Of a stretch of 64,000 nt of DNA, positions 1 to 9,120 are shown in pieces. A model generated the notes under the pieces. That model did not search any database, was not told where the DNA came from, and saw only the letters and a program-made list of their open reading frames with translations. The DNA is from Blastocystis hominis (Eukaryota; Sar; Bigyra; Opalinata; Blastocystidae). Each line of letters opens with the position of its first letter. Within the stretch, counting starts at the first letter, position 1. The position numbers and the translations under genes were made by a program. The stretch covers positions 62,001 through 126,000 of the forward strand of contig NW_013171822.1 of assembly GCF_000151665.1 (NCBI RefSeq), written 5' to 3'.

Positions 1-2
1 AG

Positions 3-3000
3 TTAAGTAACAAAATTATCGATGATATTCAAAACAGAGCTCAAGTATTGGCTCCTAAAAAAGAAGATACTTCCGGTCAAGATGAATTGGAAGAAGATCA
101 AGACAGTAAGGAGAAGAATGATTTAAAGGATGTTGAAGATTATAAAAGTATTGACTATAAAAAATTTTTGGAAAAAATGAACAAAATGAGCATGGATGAG
201 ATATTTAAGTCGGTTTACGATCGTCGAACGACAAACAAGTATGTCCAGCCATTCAGTACTTCTAATACTTTAACACAAGAAAAACTAGAAAACAAAAGAA
301 ACGAAATAGATCTTGAAGTTGTTCAAGCCATCATGAGTACATCTGCGACTATTATTGAATGGATGAAGCAAATGAATTGTATGAACAGAAAGTTTCACTC
401 CACAGTCAGTATAATAATCGATACGAATTGTAGTTTGAGGAAAAATAAGCTACGAATGCGAACAATCATTTCGTGTATTATGGTAGCATTAGTGAGAGAA
501 CTTGGAATATCCTACAATTTGTATGTCTTTTGTGGACGATATAAAGGTGTTTATATTCCTGTGGAAGATCGACCGATTCGTGAAATCATTTCCTTTTTGT
601 TTGACATGGAAGAAGTGGTAAAAATGCCTTCAACTCCTTTGGACCTATTGACAGTAAAAAATATCTTTGATCAGAAAGATCCAGTGGTGATAATAAGTGA
701 TGGATTTAGTGAGCAATTGATGTCTCAGGATGATGAAGTGAGAAATGTATTTAGAGTATATTCCAAACTCTTTTTGTTGTGTGTTAAGGGAAAGGATGAC
801 GAAGCATTGAATCCAACAAATCAGTCTTTATTGGAAAATGCACTGGGAGCAAATTTCCATAACAACATGATTATGATTAATCAGATATCCGATTTGGTTC
901 ATTCATCAAATAGAATTCTGATTGATATATTATTTGATAAAATGAGGGAAAAAAGAAACATTACTAGAGATGCATTATCTGTAGCAAACTACACAGCAAA
1001 TTACTGTGATGATCTCAACATGGAATTTAAAGTGAACAAATCATTGGTTTCTATCAACACAATATCAAGCACAAAATCAGCAAAAATGGTGGATATATCA
1101 GACGAGAATCTTTTGGTTAGTCCTAAGTCCATAAGTGAAACTACTGTGTTGACAAAGTTGAATGGTGTAATTCAAGGTGAAAATCTCTTTGATGCGATGA
1201 GCATTTCTCTGTTCGTTCCTAATAAGTCGACAGCATTTGTTGCATCCACTTCAGGAACATCGATTCATATGGCAAACTACATCAAATATGTAGTTAGCAA
1301 GACTGGAGATGGCAAGTTTTTCAAGAAGCTTGGAAGTGAAAAGATTCGGAGTTACAATGCAAGTATTGTTGTCGATTGTTCTTCAATCGCATTTAGTGAA
1401 ACGAATCGAGTTCATTCATTTATAACAATCTTTACAATGCTTCGAAATCTGAGTAATATGCAACTGCCTTGTATTGATTTGTGGGTGGCTTCTAGAGACA
1501 TTACTCGTGTGGCCACAGGCATTTCATCGATGGATTTATGGGAGAGCAATATTGTGGCTGCACTGTATCAATCATTATTGTCTCCTTGTCAAAATACTTG
1601 CTTACCTGATTGTATTCGTTATGCTTGTAGCACCTGCAATGCTCGATCATTCCAATCTATAATGATGGTGTTAACAAATGGTGTTTTGTGTGATGAATCC
1701 AGAGCAGAAATCAAATCGATTGTGAGTGGAATCGAAATGACTTATCTCGGAATTGGAATTGGCTTGTATTTGTGTGGATTTGAAGATTTGTTCCCCACAA
1801 TGATTTGGAATTCGAATCCAAATCAGTTGTCCGAAACGTTGTTGAATTTAACCAACGCATCAATGAATGGAAATCAGAATGCAGTACCAGAAAAGAATAT
1901 CGATGGAGCGATGATGAATGATACTTTTGGCAAAACATATGTTGAAACAACGCAAAAAATATGCAATATTCCTAGTATTTATGAAGCTACGTTGAGTATG
2001 GTTCGATTCTATGATGTTACAGATGGTGATGTAGTGATTGAGGACTTCGACACAATCAATGAGAGCAAGTATGATTTGGGAGTGGATGGAGCGTTCGGTC
2101 ATTATTCGATTTTGTTTATTATTCTCTACTTATGCAGGGGAGAAAAAGATGATGATGGCAAAGTGATTGATGAATTTATTACTGAAGAAATATTGAAGTA
2201 TGGAAAGGAAGTGAATGGAGAAAGGTTCTCACCAATTGCTAAATTGGGAGATAGAATAGTCAACGGAAAGCCAATAGGAAAAGGATTTAAAATTCGTTAT
2301 GCTTATGATTACAAAACTGCAATTGAGGAATTGTCAAGTGGCAGATATCGCATGACATATATTACTTGTTCTCCTGGAGATGGAATCATGGCAAAAGAAT
2401 GTGATAAGGATGTGGATCAACATGTATATAATTTTGTGAGTTGTGTACATGAATTCAACATGAGAGGAGGCGGTGTATTCTGGTTCTTGGAGAACTATCC
2501 ATTCACTTATGAAGCTGATCTGTACTTTAAGACATTCTATGGATTTGAAGCAGTGGGAGACAAAGACAAGAACATCGAAGGAGGTAAAGTAATGAAACGA
2601 GTGAACAGTGAAACACCAAAAGCAGGTCAGTTCATTACCATTGGAGGAAAAGCAGCAGATATGTCAAATTTGTCTCGTTTGGATTTTGGAATTGTGAGCA
2701 TTTTTGAAGGAAGAACGCTGTGTACGTTGAACGAAAAGAAACTAGTGGATAAAGGATTCCGTGTATTTGCAAGAGAAAGTGAAGGAAATGCTACGATTAT
2801 GGTGAAAGAAAAGAAAAAAGGAAGTGATGAAGGCCGAGTGATAATAGACACCGCTGCCTCCAAACTGTTTTTGGAGTTCACCGAAGATGGAACAGCGCGA
2901 TGGATCAGCAATGCCGCAGTTTGGTTGTGTAACACAGAGCCATTTGAAGCAGATCGATTTAAGGATCCTAGCTTGAAATCTGGAATTAAAATGGACGGAA

Positions 3001-3740
3001 TAAGACTGCCTGGATTAAGACCAATGGAGAAACGAGAAATGCAAAGTAAAAAAGCACAAATGAATTTCTGTATGACTGTATTAATCGATGCTACAGGATC
3101 GATGAGTGGTTATATTAATGCAGCTAGAGAAAACATTGTACAAATTCTAAATAAGTTAAAGCAAATTGAGAAGGACTATCATCTTCCTGAAGGAGGAATT
3201 GTTGGTCAAGTTGTTCAATACAAGGATTATGCTGATGAAATGACAGGTGAAACTGCTGAGTATATCACGAATGATTTTGGTAGATTACGAAACAAACTTG
3301 CGACATTTTGCCCTGATGGTGGGTGTGATGGGATAGGATGTGGATATGGATGGTGCGAAGATGTCCAAGGAGGATTGATACGAGCTTTGGAACAGATGAA
3401 GCGACCTCCATACAATACATATAATCACTTGATTCTAATAGTTGGAGATTATCCCAATCATGGAGATCATCCTGGTTGTAAAATCACTCAAACTTACAAA
3501 GGTGAGAGTATTGAAGGGCTTTGGAGTAACATTTATCGAGATATCCGATCTTTACCGAGTATCAGAGTGATGTTTATGCCTGTTAGTGCTGCCCAAATAA
3601 CGCTAACGATGAAAAGAATGCAATCAGCACTTGGTTCAGAAATTGTTGATAGTGCCATAGCTTCTACAGAAACCAACTTTGTGGAAGTAGTCACAAAAAC
3701 AACTATAACGGAGTATAAGCGATTCATCGGTATTTCGTAA
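3..3740 (+). CDS. Multi-VWA domain protein, 5' partial, intronless
   Basis: The reading frame is open from the left edge of the window (codons from base 3) to TAA at 3738-3740, so the true start lies outside; the first in-frame ATG inside would give a shorter protein. I see three VWA-like segments. The first (about residues 120-300, counting from base 48) has IIIDTNCS and VVIISDG. The second (about 445-620) has SIVVDCSS. The C-terminal one (about 1010-1215) has the best metal site, LIDATGSMSG, as in the alpha-kinase VWA family. Between the second and third lies a region resembling a class I glutamine-amidotransferase-like fold (GGGVFWFLENYPF). VWA domains usually mediate metal-dependent protein contacts. 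The partner and role are unknown. The gene is AT-rich and has no intron in 3.7 kb, unlike most neighbours. Confidence 0.75.
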   Translation, partial: LSNKIIDDIQNRAQVLAPKKEDTSGQDELEEDQDSKEKNDLKDVEDYKSIDYKKFLEKMNKMSMDEIFKSVYDRRTTNKYVQPFSTSNTLTQEKLENKRNEIDLEVVQAIMSTSATIIEWMKQMNCMNRKFHSTVSIIIDTNCSLRKNKLRMRTIISCIMVALVRELGISYNLYVFCGRYKGVYIPVEDRPIREIISFLFDMEEVVKMPSTPLDLLTVKNIFDQKDPVVIISDGFSEQLMSQDDEVRNVFRVYSKLFLLCVKGKDDEALNPTNQSLLENALGANFHNNMIMINQISDLVHSSNRILIDILFDKMREKRNITRDALSVANYTANYCDDLNMEFKVNKSLVSINTISSTKSAKMVDISDENLLVSPKSISETTVLTKLNGVIQGENLFDAMSISLFVPNKSTAFVASTSGTSIHMANYIKYVVSKTGDGKFFKKLGSEKIRSYNASIVVDCSSIAFSETNRVHSFITIFTMLRNLSNMQLPCIDLWVASRDITRVATGISSMDLWESNIVAALYQSLLSPCQNTCLPDCIRYACSTCNARSFQSIMMVLTNGVLCDESRAEIKSIVSGIEMTYLGIGIGLYLCGFEDLFPTMIWNSNPNQLSETLLNLTNASMNGNQNAVPEKNIDGAMMNDTFGKTYVETTQKICNIPSIYEATLSMVRFYDVTDGDVVIEDFDTINESKYDLGVDGAFGHYSILFIILYLCRGEKDDDGKVIDEFITEEILKYGKEVNGERFSPIAKLGDRIVNGKPIGKGFKIRYAYDYKTAIEELSSGRYRMTYITCSPGDGIMAKECDKDVDQHVYNFVSCVHEFNMRGGGVFWFLENYPFTYEADLYFKTFYGFEAVGDKDKNIEGGKVMKRVNSETPKAGQFITIGGKAADMSNLSRLDFGIVSIFEGRTLCTLNEKKLVDKGFRVFARESEGNATIMVKEKKKGSDEGRVIIDTAASKLFLEFTEDGTARWISNAAVWLCNTEPFEADRFKDPSLKSGIKMDGIRLPGLRPMEKREMQSKKAQMNFCMTVLIDATGSMSGYINAARENIVQILNKLKQIEKDYHLPEGGIVGQVVQYKDYADEMTGETAEYITNDFGRLRNKLATFCPDGGCDGIGCGYGWCEDVQGGLIRALEQMKRPPYNTYNHLILIVGDYPNHGDHPGCKITQTYKGESIEGLWSNIYRDIRSLPSIRVMFMPVSAAQITLTMKRMQSALGSEIVDSAIASTETNFVEVVTKTTITEYKRFIGIS

Positions 3741-4005
3741 AGTACTTTCTTGTTTTCTCGAACTACCTTTATTTTTCATTACACAGTTGCCTTTTCTTGT
3801 TGTTTATTCCTTTCGAGCAATTATTTGTACAATACATTCATATAGGTATGGGAATAATAATAAATTCATCAATTTCTATTCTCACTCCTTTTTACTGTCG
3901 AGTACCATATAATTAAGCAGTAAAGAATAATGAATGTACAGTATTTATATCGCATCATTTTACATTCAATTACCTTATTCTTTAATTATTAGCAGCTCTA
4001 CCACT

Positions 4006-5259
4006 ATGGGAATTTATAATGCATACAAGAAAATAAAACCTGAGCTATTGAAACCTGTGAATCTTAGTGATTACCGTGGAAAGAGAGCAGCAGTAGATAT
4101 TATGTGCTGGTAATGCTTATTGCTTTTCTAATACAGTAGGTTACACAAAGGCATATATTCATGTGGAAAAGAACTGTGTTTGTCAATGCCAACAAAAAAG
4201 TACGATTTTATTGTCTTTTTAACTAGATATGTAAATTACTGTATGCGGTTTGTCAATCTCTTACTGCAGAATGATATTGTCCCCATTATCGTGTTTGATG
4301 GAGCTGACCTTCCAATAAAGGAAGCTACAAATAACGAACGCAAAGAGTATATTTTCTGGGCCTTATATGATTTTTAGAAAGCGTTCTCTTGCTCTGAAAC
4401 GTGCTAAAGAATATGAGGCTAACTGTGACGTCAAGAATGCATTAATTTACTATTCCTCTGCAGTCGACATTACTCCTGATCTGTATATCCCTTTGATTAA
4501 GGAACTAATTGCTCATAACATTTCGTATATTGTGGCTCCCTATGAAGCCGACGCAGAGTTGGCCTACCTTTCTCGGATGAATTTGGTGGATTTTGTAATA
4601 ACAATCGATAGCGATCTCATTGCTTTTGGCTGCTCGAAGATTCTGTTTGATTTGAATAACCAAGGTGCTGGATTCGAGTTTTCTCGAAAGGATCTTTTTC
4701 TCTCTGAATCCTTATCGTTTACACAATTCACGGAAGAAATGGCTCTTTGCTTTTTCATTCTTTTGGGATGTGATTATTTGAAAAACCCGAAACAATGGGG
4801 TTGGAAACGGTTGTTTCCTATTATTGAAAAGGGCAAAACAGCTTCACAAATCATTGAACTAGTGTGTGAAAGAGCCCATATGGACGAATTGTGTGTGTGA
4901 TTGTTTTTGTTCATTCTAGATATAAGCAAGATTTCATGAAAGCCTACTACACGTTTCATTATCAAATCGTTTTTGATCCTGTGACGAAAACACAACGATC
5001 GCTAACCGAACCTGCGAAAGGATTCAATCTCCAAGATCATTCTTATTTAGGTCGAATTGATACAAATCATGATATAGTTTTGCAAAAGGCGTTGTTACTT
5101 CGAAATCCTATTTCGGACGTTGAGGTGAATCTTTCCTTTCCTCCAGGCTACGATGCTTTCAATTATGTTCATCTTCGTAAAGAAGAAAACAATCCCAAAG
5201 CGCTCTTATGTCGTGAGGTCGAATCTGCAGCTAGTTTACTACGCTCAAAGAGAAAATAA
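4006..5259 (+). CDS. EXO1: Exonuclease 1-like Rad2/XPG family nuclease
   Basis: Four exons with introns at 4110-4139 (30 nt), 4347-4377 (31 nt) and 4891-4919 (29 nt) give 387 residues. The protein starts MGIYNAYKKIKPEL, carries the N-terminal XPG block (VDIMCWLHKG, IIVFDGADLP) and the internal XPG block (APYEADAELAYL, ITIDSDLIAFGC, LLGCDYL), which include the acidic metal-binding residues of FEN1/EXO1 nucleases. The region YKQDFMKAYYTFHYQIVFDP matches the part just after the nuclease core in EXO1 rather than FEN1. EXO1 resects 5' ends in mismatch repair and recombination. The protein stops soon after the catalytic domain at a basic tail (LLRSKRK, possible nuclear signal), so the long C-terminal protein-interaction region of animal EXO1 is missing. 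It is convergent with the next gene, 89 bp apart. Confidence 0.9.
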
Positions 5260-5317
5260 GTGAGTTCTAATTCCTCCATCTTTCTTCCTTTCCTTTCCTC
5301 TCCACTCCTCTCATTTA

Positions 5318-5325
5318 ATCAAACA
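5318..5325 (-). terminator. Poly(A) motif variant of the first glycosyltransferase gene
   Basis: TGTTTGAT on the minus strand, about 24 bp after TGA 5349. Confidence 0.5.
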
Positions 5326-5348
5326 AAACAAAATCATTCTTTGTTCCA

Positions 5349-6572
5349 TCAAATAAAAAAAAGGGTATGATAAATAGGCGCATTCCACTCCCACTCCACT
5401 CCATTTCTCGAATGATACGTTGTATCTGTCCAATTCAACTCTGGAGGCTTTTGCGGACTTACCGCTTGCGCCAACTCCTCTTCAGAAAAAATCACAGTGA
5501 GCCCCGTTCGATTTGTCTTGCAGGTTCCATTGAGGAAATACACTCGATTTCGCCCAATATGCTCCAGATTCTTCCCGTTCATCAGTGCACAATCCGATGG
5601 AGATCCATGAATCCATCGAACTCGCCCTGTTACAACGATGGAACTGCGATAACACTTCGAAGAACCGATGAATTCGCCCTTCGACGTGATTCCATGAGAA
5701 GCAAAAAAGTAATTACTACTAAGCCAGTGGAATTTAATATCATTTTTATATTTGATCATGGTTCTCGTCATGGGGATTTGATCATCAGAATAATGGTATC
5801 TCATTTGATGAATATAGCATCGCTGCCAGTAAATAAAACTTGGTTTCCCAAATTTGGAGAGCACACCACCTCCCGAGGCGTAGATGTATGTGTTCACACG
5901 ACTGGAGAATTGAATATCGTTGTTTGACCTTTTGAAGCTATCCAGGATATCATCGTAAGCATTTTCGTCGCAGGGGAAGACATGAGTGTCAATGATGAAC
6001 GAATAGTTGAAAGGAAGGTACGCATTGTATAATACACGAGTCGTCCATTCTTTTTCTCCTCGACTTAAAACGTCTCGGTTGTGTATTGGTACAATGACGT
6101 CTAGATACTTGGCAATTTCATAGGGAATATCACAGTTCGTTATTAGTGCTATAGATGCATTCGGAGTCTTTTGCTTAATGATTCGACTGTTGCTCAACAC
6201 TTGGTACATATACTTTATACCCTTACTGCACATGTTGGGTGAGTATACATAAAATACAATTCCTTTTTCTAATACAGGCTCTATTGGTGTTGGCCAAGTG
6301 GAGTGCCGAAAGCAAGGGAGAACAATTCTATTTGTGACCCATCGAAAAATAGACTACGGTGAAATCGACAAATTCCTAGGGATTCGGTAAAGCGGGTAAT
6401 GAAGGCAATGAATACACGATATAGCACGAAAGGGGGCACTCTTAGGTTTTTGTCCGACAGAATCATAATATATACCATATTTACGGGTAATGGAAACAAT
6501 GATCATACACAACAAATAAAGGGCAACGGTTATGAGCAAAATCTTCTTTACCTTCGACAATCCATGACCCAT
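5349..6572 (-). CDS. Type II membrane glycosyltransferase-like protein
   Basis: Two exons (6572-6358 and 6327-5349) separated by a 30-nt intron give 397 residues ending at TGA. The N-terminus is a short basic tail followed by a hydrophobic signal anchor (ILLITVALYLLCMIIVSI), as in Golgi glycosyltransferases. The lumenal part begins with a Rossmann-like strand (KGIVFYVYSPN) and contains FNYSFIIDTHVFPCD, where DTH may act as the DxD-like metal/nucleotide-sugar site of a GT-A fold. I cannot assign sugar or acceptor. The start is the first ATG after the upstream beta-adaptin gene's poly(A) motif at 6619-6626, leaving only about 47 bp between the two same-strand genes. Its own likely poly(A) motif (TGTTTGAT) lies at 5318-5325. 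Confidence 0.7.
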
Positions 6573-6618
6573 CTTGTTTATAATCCTAGTTCCGAAAGAA
6601 AATAAACTCCCTTGTTTT

Positions 6619-6626
6619 AACAAACA
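6619..6626 (-). terminator. Poly(A) motif of the beta-adaptin gene
   Basis: TGTTTGTT on the minus strand, 15 bp after the stop and about 47 bp before the next same-strand start codon. Confidence 0.7.
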
Positions 6627-6640
6627 GTCAAGTACGCAAT

Positions 6641-8711
6641 TTATTCGTCATCCTCATCATATTCCTCTTCCTCCTCCTCGTCGTCATCCTCTTCCTCCTC
6701 TTCCTCGTCATCATCGTCATCATCGTCGTCATCGTCATCGTCGTCATCATCGTCATCCTCATCGTCATCATCATCATCCTCCTCATCGTCTTCATCCTCA
6801 TCGTCATCGTCCTCCTCTCTATTCTCGTGGATCTCCGCCTTGCGTACGAACTGATCCGGGTTCTTCTGATAGATGACTGCCAGCGTGGACAGATTGGCAA
6901 TCAGCAGATCCAGCAGCGACGACTCCACGCCCTCCGCCGTATCGCTGATCACCGGGTGCTCCGCCAGCACGATCTCCGCGGCCGTCTCCGGGTCCTGCGA
7001 CAGCAATCGCCAGTAGATGTAGCCGCGATCGCGGAGATCGGGATCATCGCAGTTCTGCGTGACGGTGTTGAGGATGTCCTTGACGAGGTCCTTGGACTCG
7101 TTGGGCTTCTGCAGGAACAGCTTCACCGTGGCGGTGAGCAGCGAGAGCTGCACGTTGATCGGCTCGTCGTCGAAGCCGTCCAGGAAGGTCTCCAGCAGCT
7201 CTTCGGAGTTGTCGATGCGGTCCGCGTACTCTCCGATGATCCAGATCATCGCGGACTTGGCCTCGGGCTCGTCGAGCGTGTCCAGATTCTGGCAGAGCGT
7301 GCCGATGATCGACTCGTACTTGTTCGGATAGCGACGGAAGATATCGCGGATCACGATGATCGCCTCCTGCACCACGTAGTTCGTCTTCTCCTGGATGAGG
7401 CTCAGCAGCGCCTTCACGCAGCGCTCCGACACCTTCTCCAAGCGGATGGCCAGACGGCCGATCGAGCGCACCGCCTTGCGGATCACCTCCACATCGACTT
7501 CCTGGGCGTAGCCCTTGAACTCGGTGAGCACCTGCTCGATGTTCCGCTCGGTGGCCAGCTTCACCATGATGTCCATCTTCTCCTTCTTCACGTAGATCGG
7601 GTCGTTGTACTTGCAGAAGAACACGCGGATCTCCGTCTGCAGCACGTCCGGACGCTTCTGCACCACCAGGTTGATGTTGCGCAGCGACACGAACTGGATC
7701 TCGGGGTGCTCGCTGGACAGCAGAGTCACCAGTGGCGGGCCCATCTTGCGGACCAGCGATCGGATGCTGTCCTGTCTCGTGATGTGCTCCATGTACACCA
7801 TGATCACTTTGATTGCGCTCAGCACCACCGCCGTGTTGCTGTGGTTCAGACGGGCCTGGATTCGCTCGATGATCGCCTCCGCCTCGCGCTCGTCGCGCGG
7901 CTCGTAGCGCGCCAAGCAGTCCAGAATGTACACCTGGCCCCACTCCGTGCATTCCGTCAGCGCCACCATCAGCTTCTGCAGCATCGACGTCGAGATCTTC
8001 AGCACCTCGCGCGGAGAGTTGTCCTGGATCTCGCACAGCGCGGCGATCGCGTTCGCAACCACAGCGGAGTTCTCATCGGAGATCATGTCGTGCAGGGACT
8101 CGATGAAGCCCTGCTCCTCCACCAGCGTGGGGCTCACATCGTACAGCTTGCAGATACACATGGCAGCGGTCTTGCGCACGTACGGATCCTACGCATTAGC
8201 AACCACACCCAAAACGAAAAACGTACAGGATCGGTGATGCTGGTACGCAGAGGCTCCGTCAGGTATTCAGAAATACGCTCGACGTGGATGCAACCCATGG
8301 TACGCACAGCCAGAGCACGAATCAAAGGATTCTGATCAGCAGCATCCTAAAAGTGAACTGGAACGACGAGACGTACACGAATGAAGGACTGCACGGCCAG
8401 AAGAGCCAGATCGGGCTGCTCATCGGCGTAGTTGATGAGGTACAGGTAGCAAAGCTTTCTCATCTCGATATCTCCCTGCTGCATACAGTTGATGACATCA
8501 ATGAAAAGATCAGAGACGTTCTTATCGATAGTCATCAAGGCAATGACCTTCTTCAAAGCGTCCTTTTTCTCATCGACGCTGTTGGAGGCAAGCTGCTGCT
8601 TCAGTTCATTTACTTCTTCTACGTATTAGGCGACTCAAAAGGAATCGAACCTTTCTTGTTATCTCCAAAGAATTTGCTGGTAGTCTGAGTGACCTTCTTG
8701 ATAATATCCAT
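6641..8711 (-). CDS. AP-1/AP-2 complex subunit beta (beta-adaptin trunk) with acidic tail
   Basis: Exons 8711-8651, 8618-8377, 8346-8227 and 8188-6641, split by introns of 32, 30 and 38 nt, give 656 residues. The HEAT-like trunk is a clear beta-adaptin of the AP-1/2 type ([64 protein letters not shown]). This subunit helps build the clathrin adaptor core that selects cargo at the trans-Golgi network or plasma membrane. After about residue 590 the hinge and appendage (ear) domains expected in beta-adaptins are absent; instead the chain ends in about 65 mostly Asp/Glu residues encoded by a GAT/GAC/GAG repeat. With one beta-type gene seen, it may serve both AP-1 and AP-2, but that is inference. 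Confidence 0.93.
6644..6830. repeat. GAT/GAC/GAG trinucleotide tract encoding an acidic tail
   Basis: Imperfect (GAY/GAR)n on the minus strand, forming the C-terminal end of beta-adaptin. Confidence 0.9.
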
Positions 8712-9120
8712 GATTTAATGTGCACGGCGATTTGATCCAAGAAATAATGATCTAAAGATTACATTCAGCGGACGACACACACTGCATTGGGGGGTAGCTC
8801 AATTATCACTTTTGGAGGTGCGACATGCTTTTTGGATTTTTTGTAATATGTGCTTTTTGGGAGGAAAAAACCATTGCCAAATTGTATTCTGTATCAATCC
8901 ACTCATGCCTGCTATACGATTGTTACAACTTTTCGTTGATCTTCCCGTTCGTAATCCTCTGTTACCAACTCATAACGATTCTGTTACGCACAGCAAAAGC
9001 AATTCATTGATCCTTGACACGCTAATTGTTTGTGTAGGATAACCGCGATTATCTTAGTTCCACCAATTTCCACTTGTACTCTATCTTCATTTTTCGGTTT
9101 TTTAGAACTTGTTTCTTGCA
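8712..9120. promoter_or_regulatory. Divergent intergenic region (beta-adaptin / acyl-CoA synthetase)
   Basis: 409 bp without a supported gene. AT-rich near the synthetase start, with a pyrimidine-rich run just upstream of ATG 9121. No motif I can name. Confidence 0.4.

Noticed and set aside
6827-8335. 502-codon plus-strand ORF
   Set aside because: Antisense shadow of the beta-adaptin gene; its product is low in hydrophobic order, rich in His, Arg and Leu, and matches no family.
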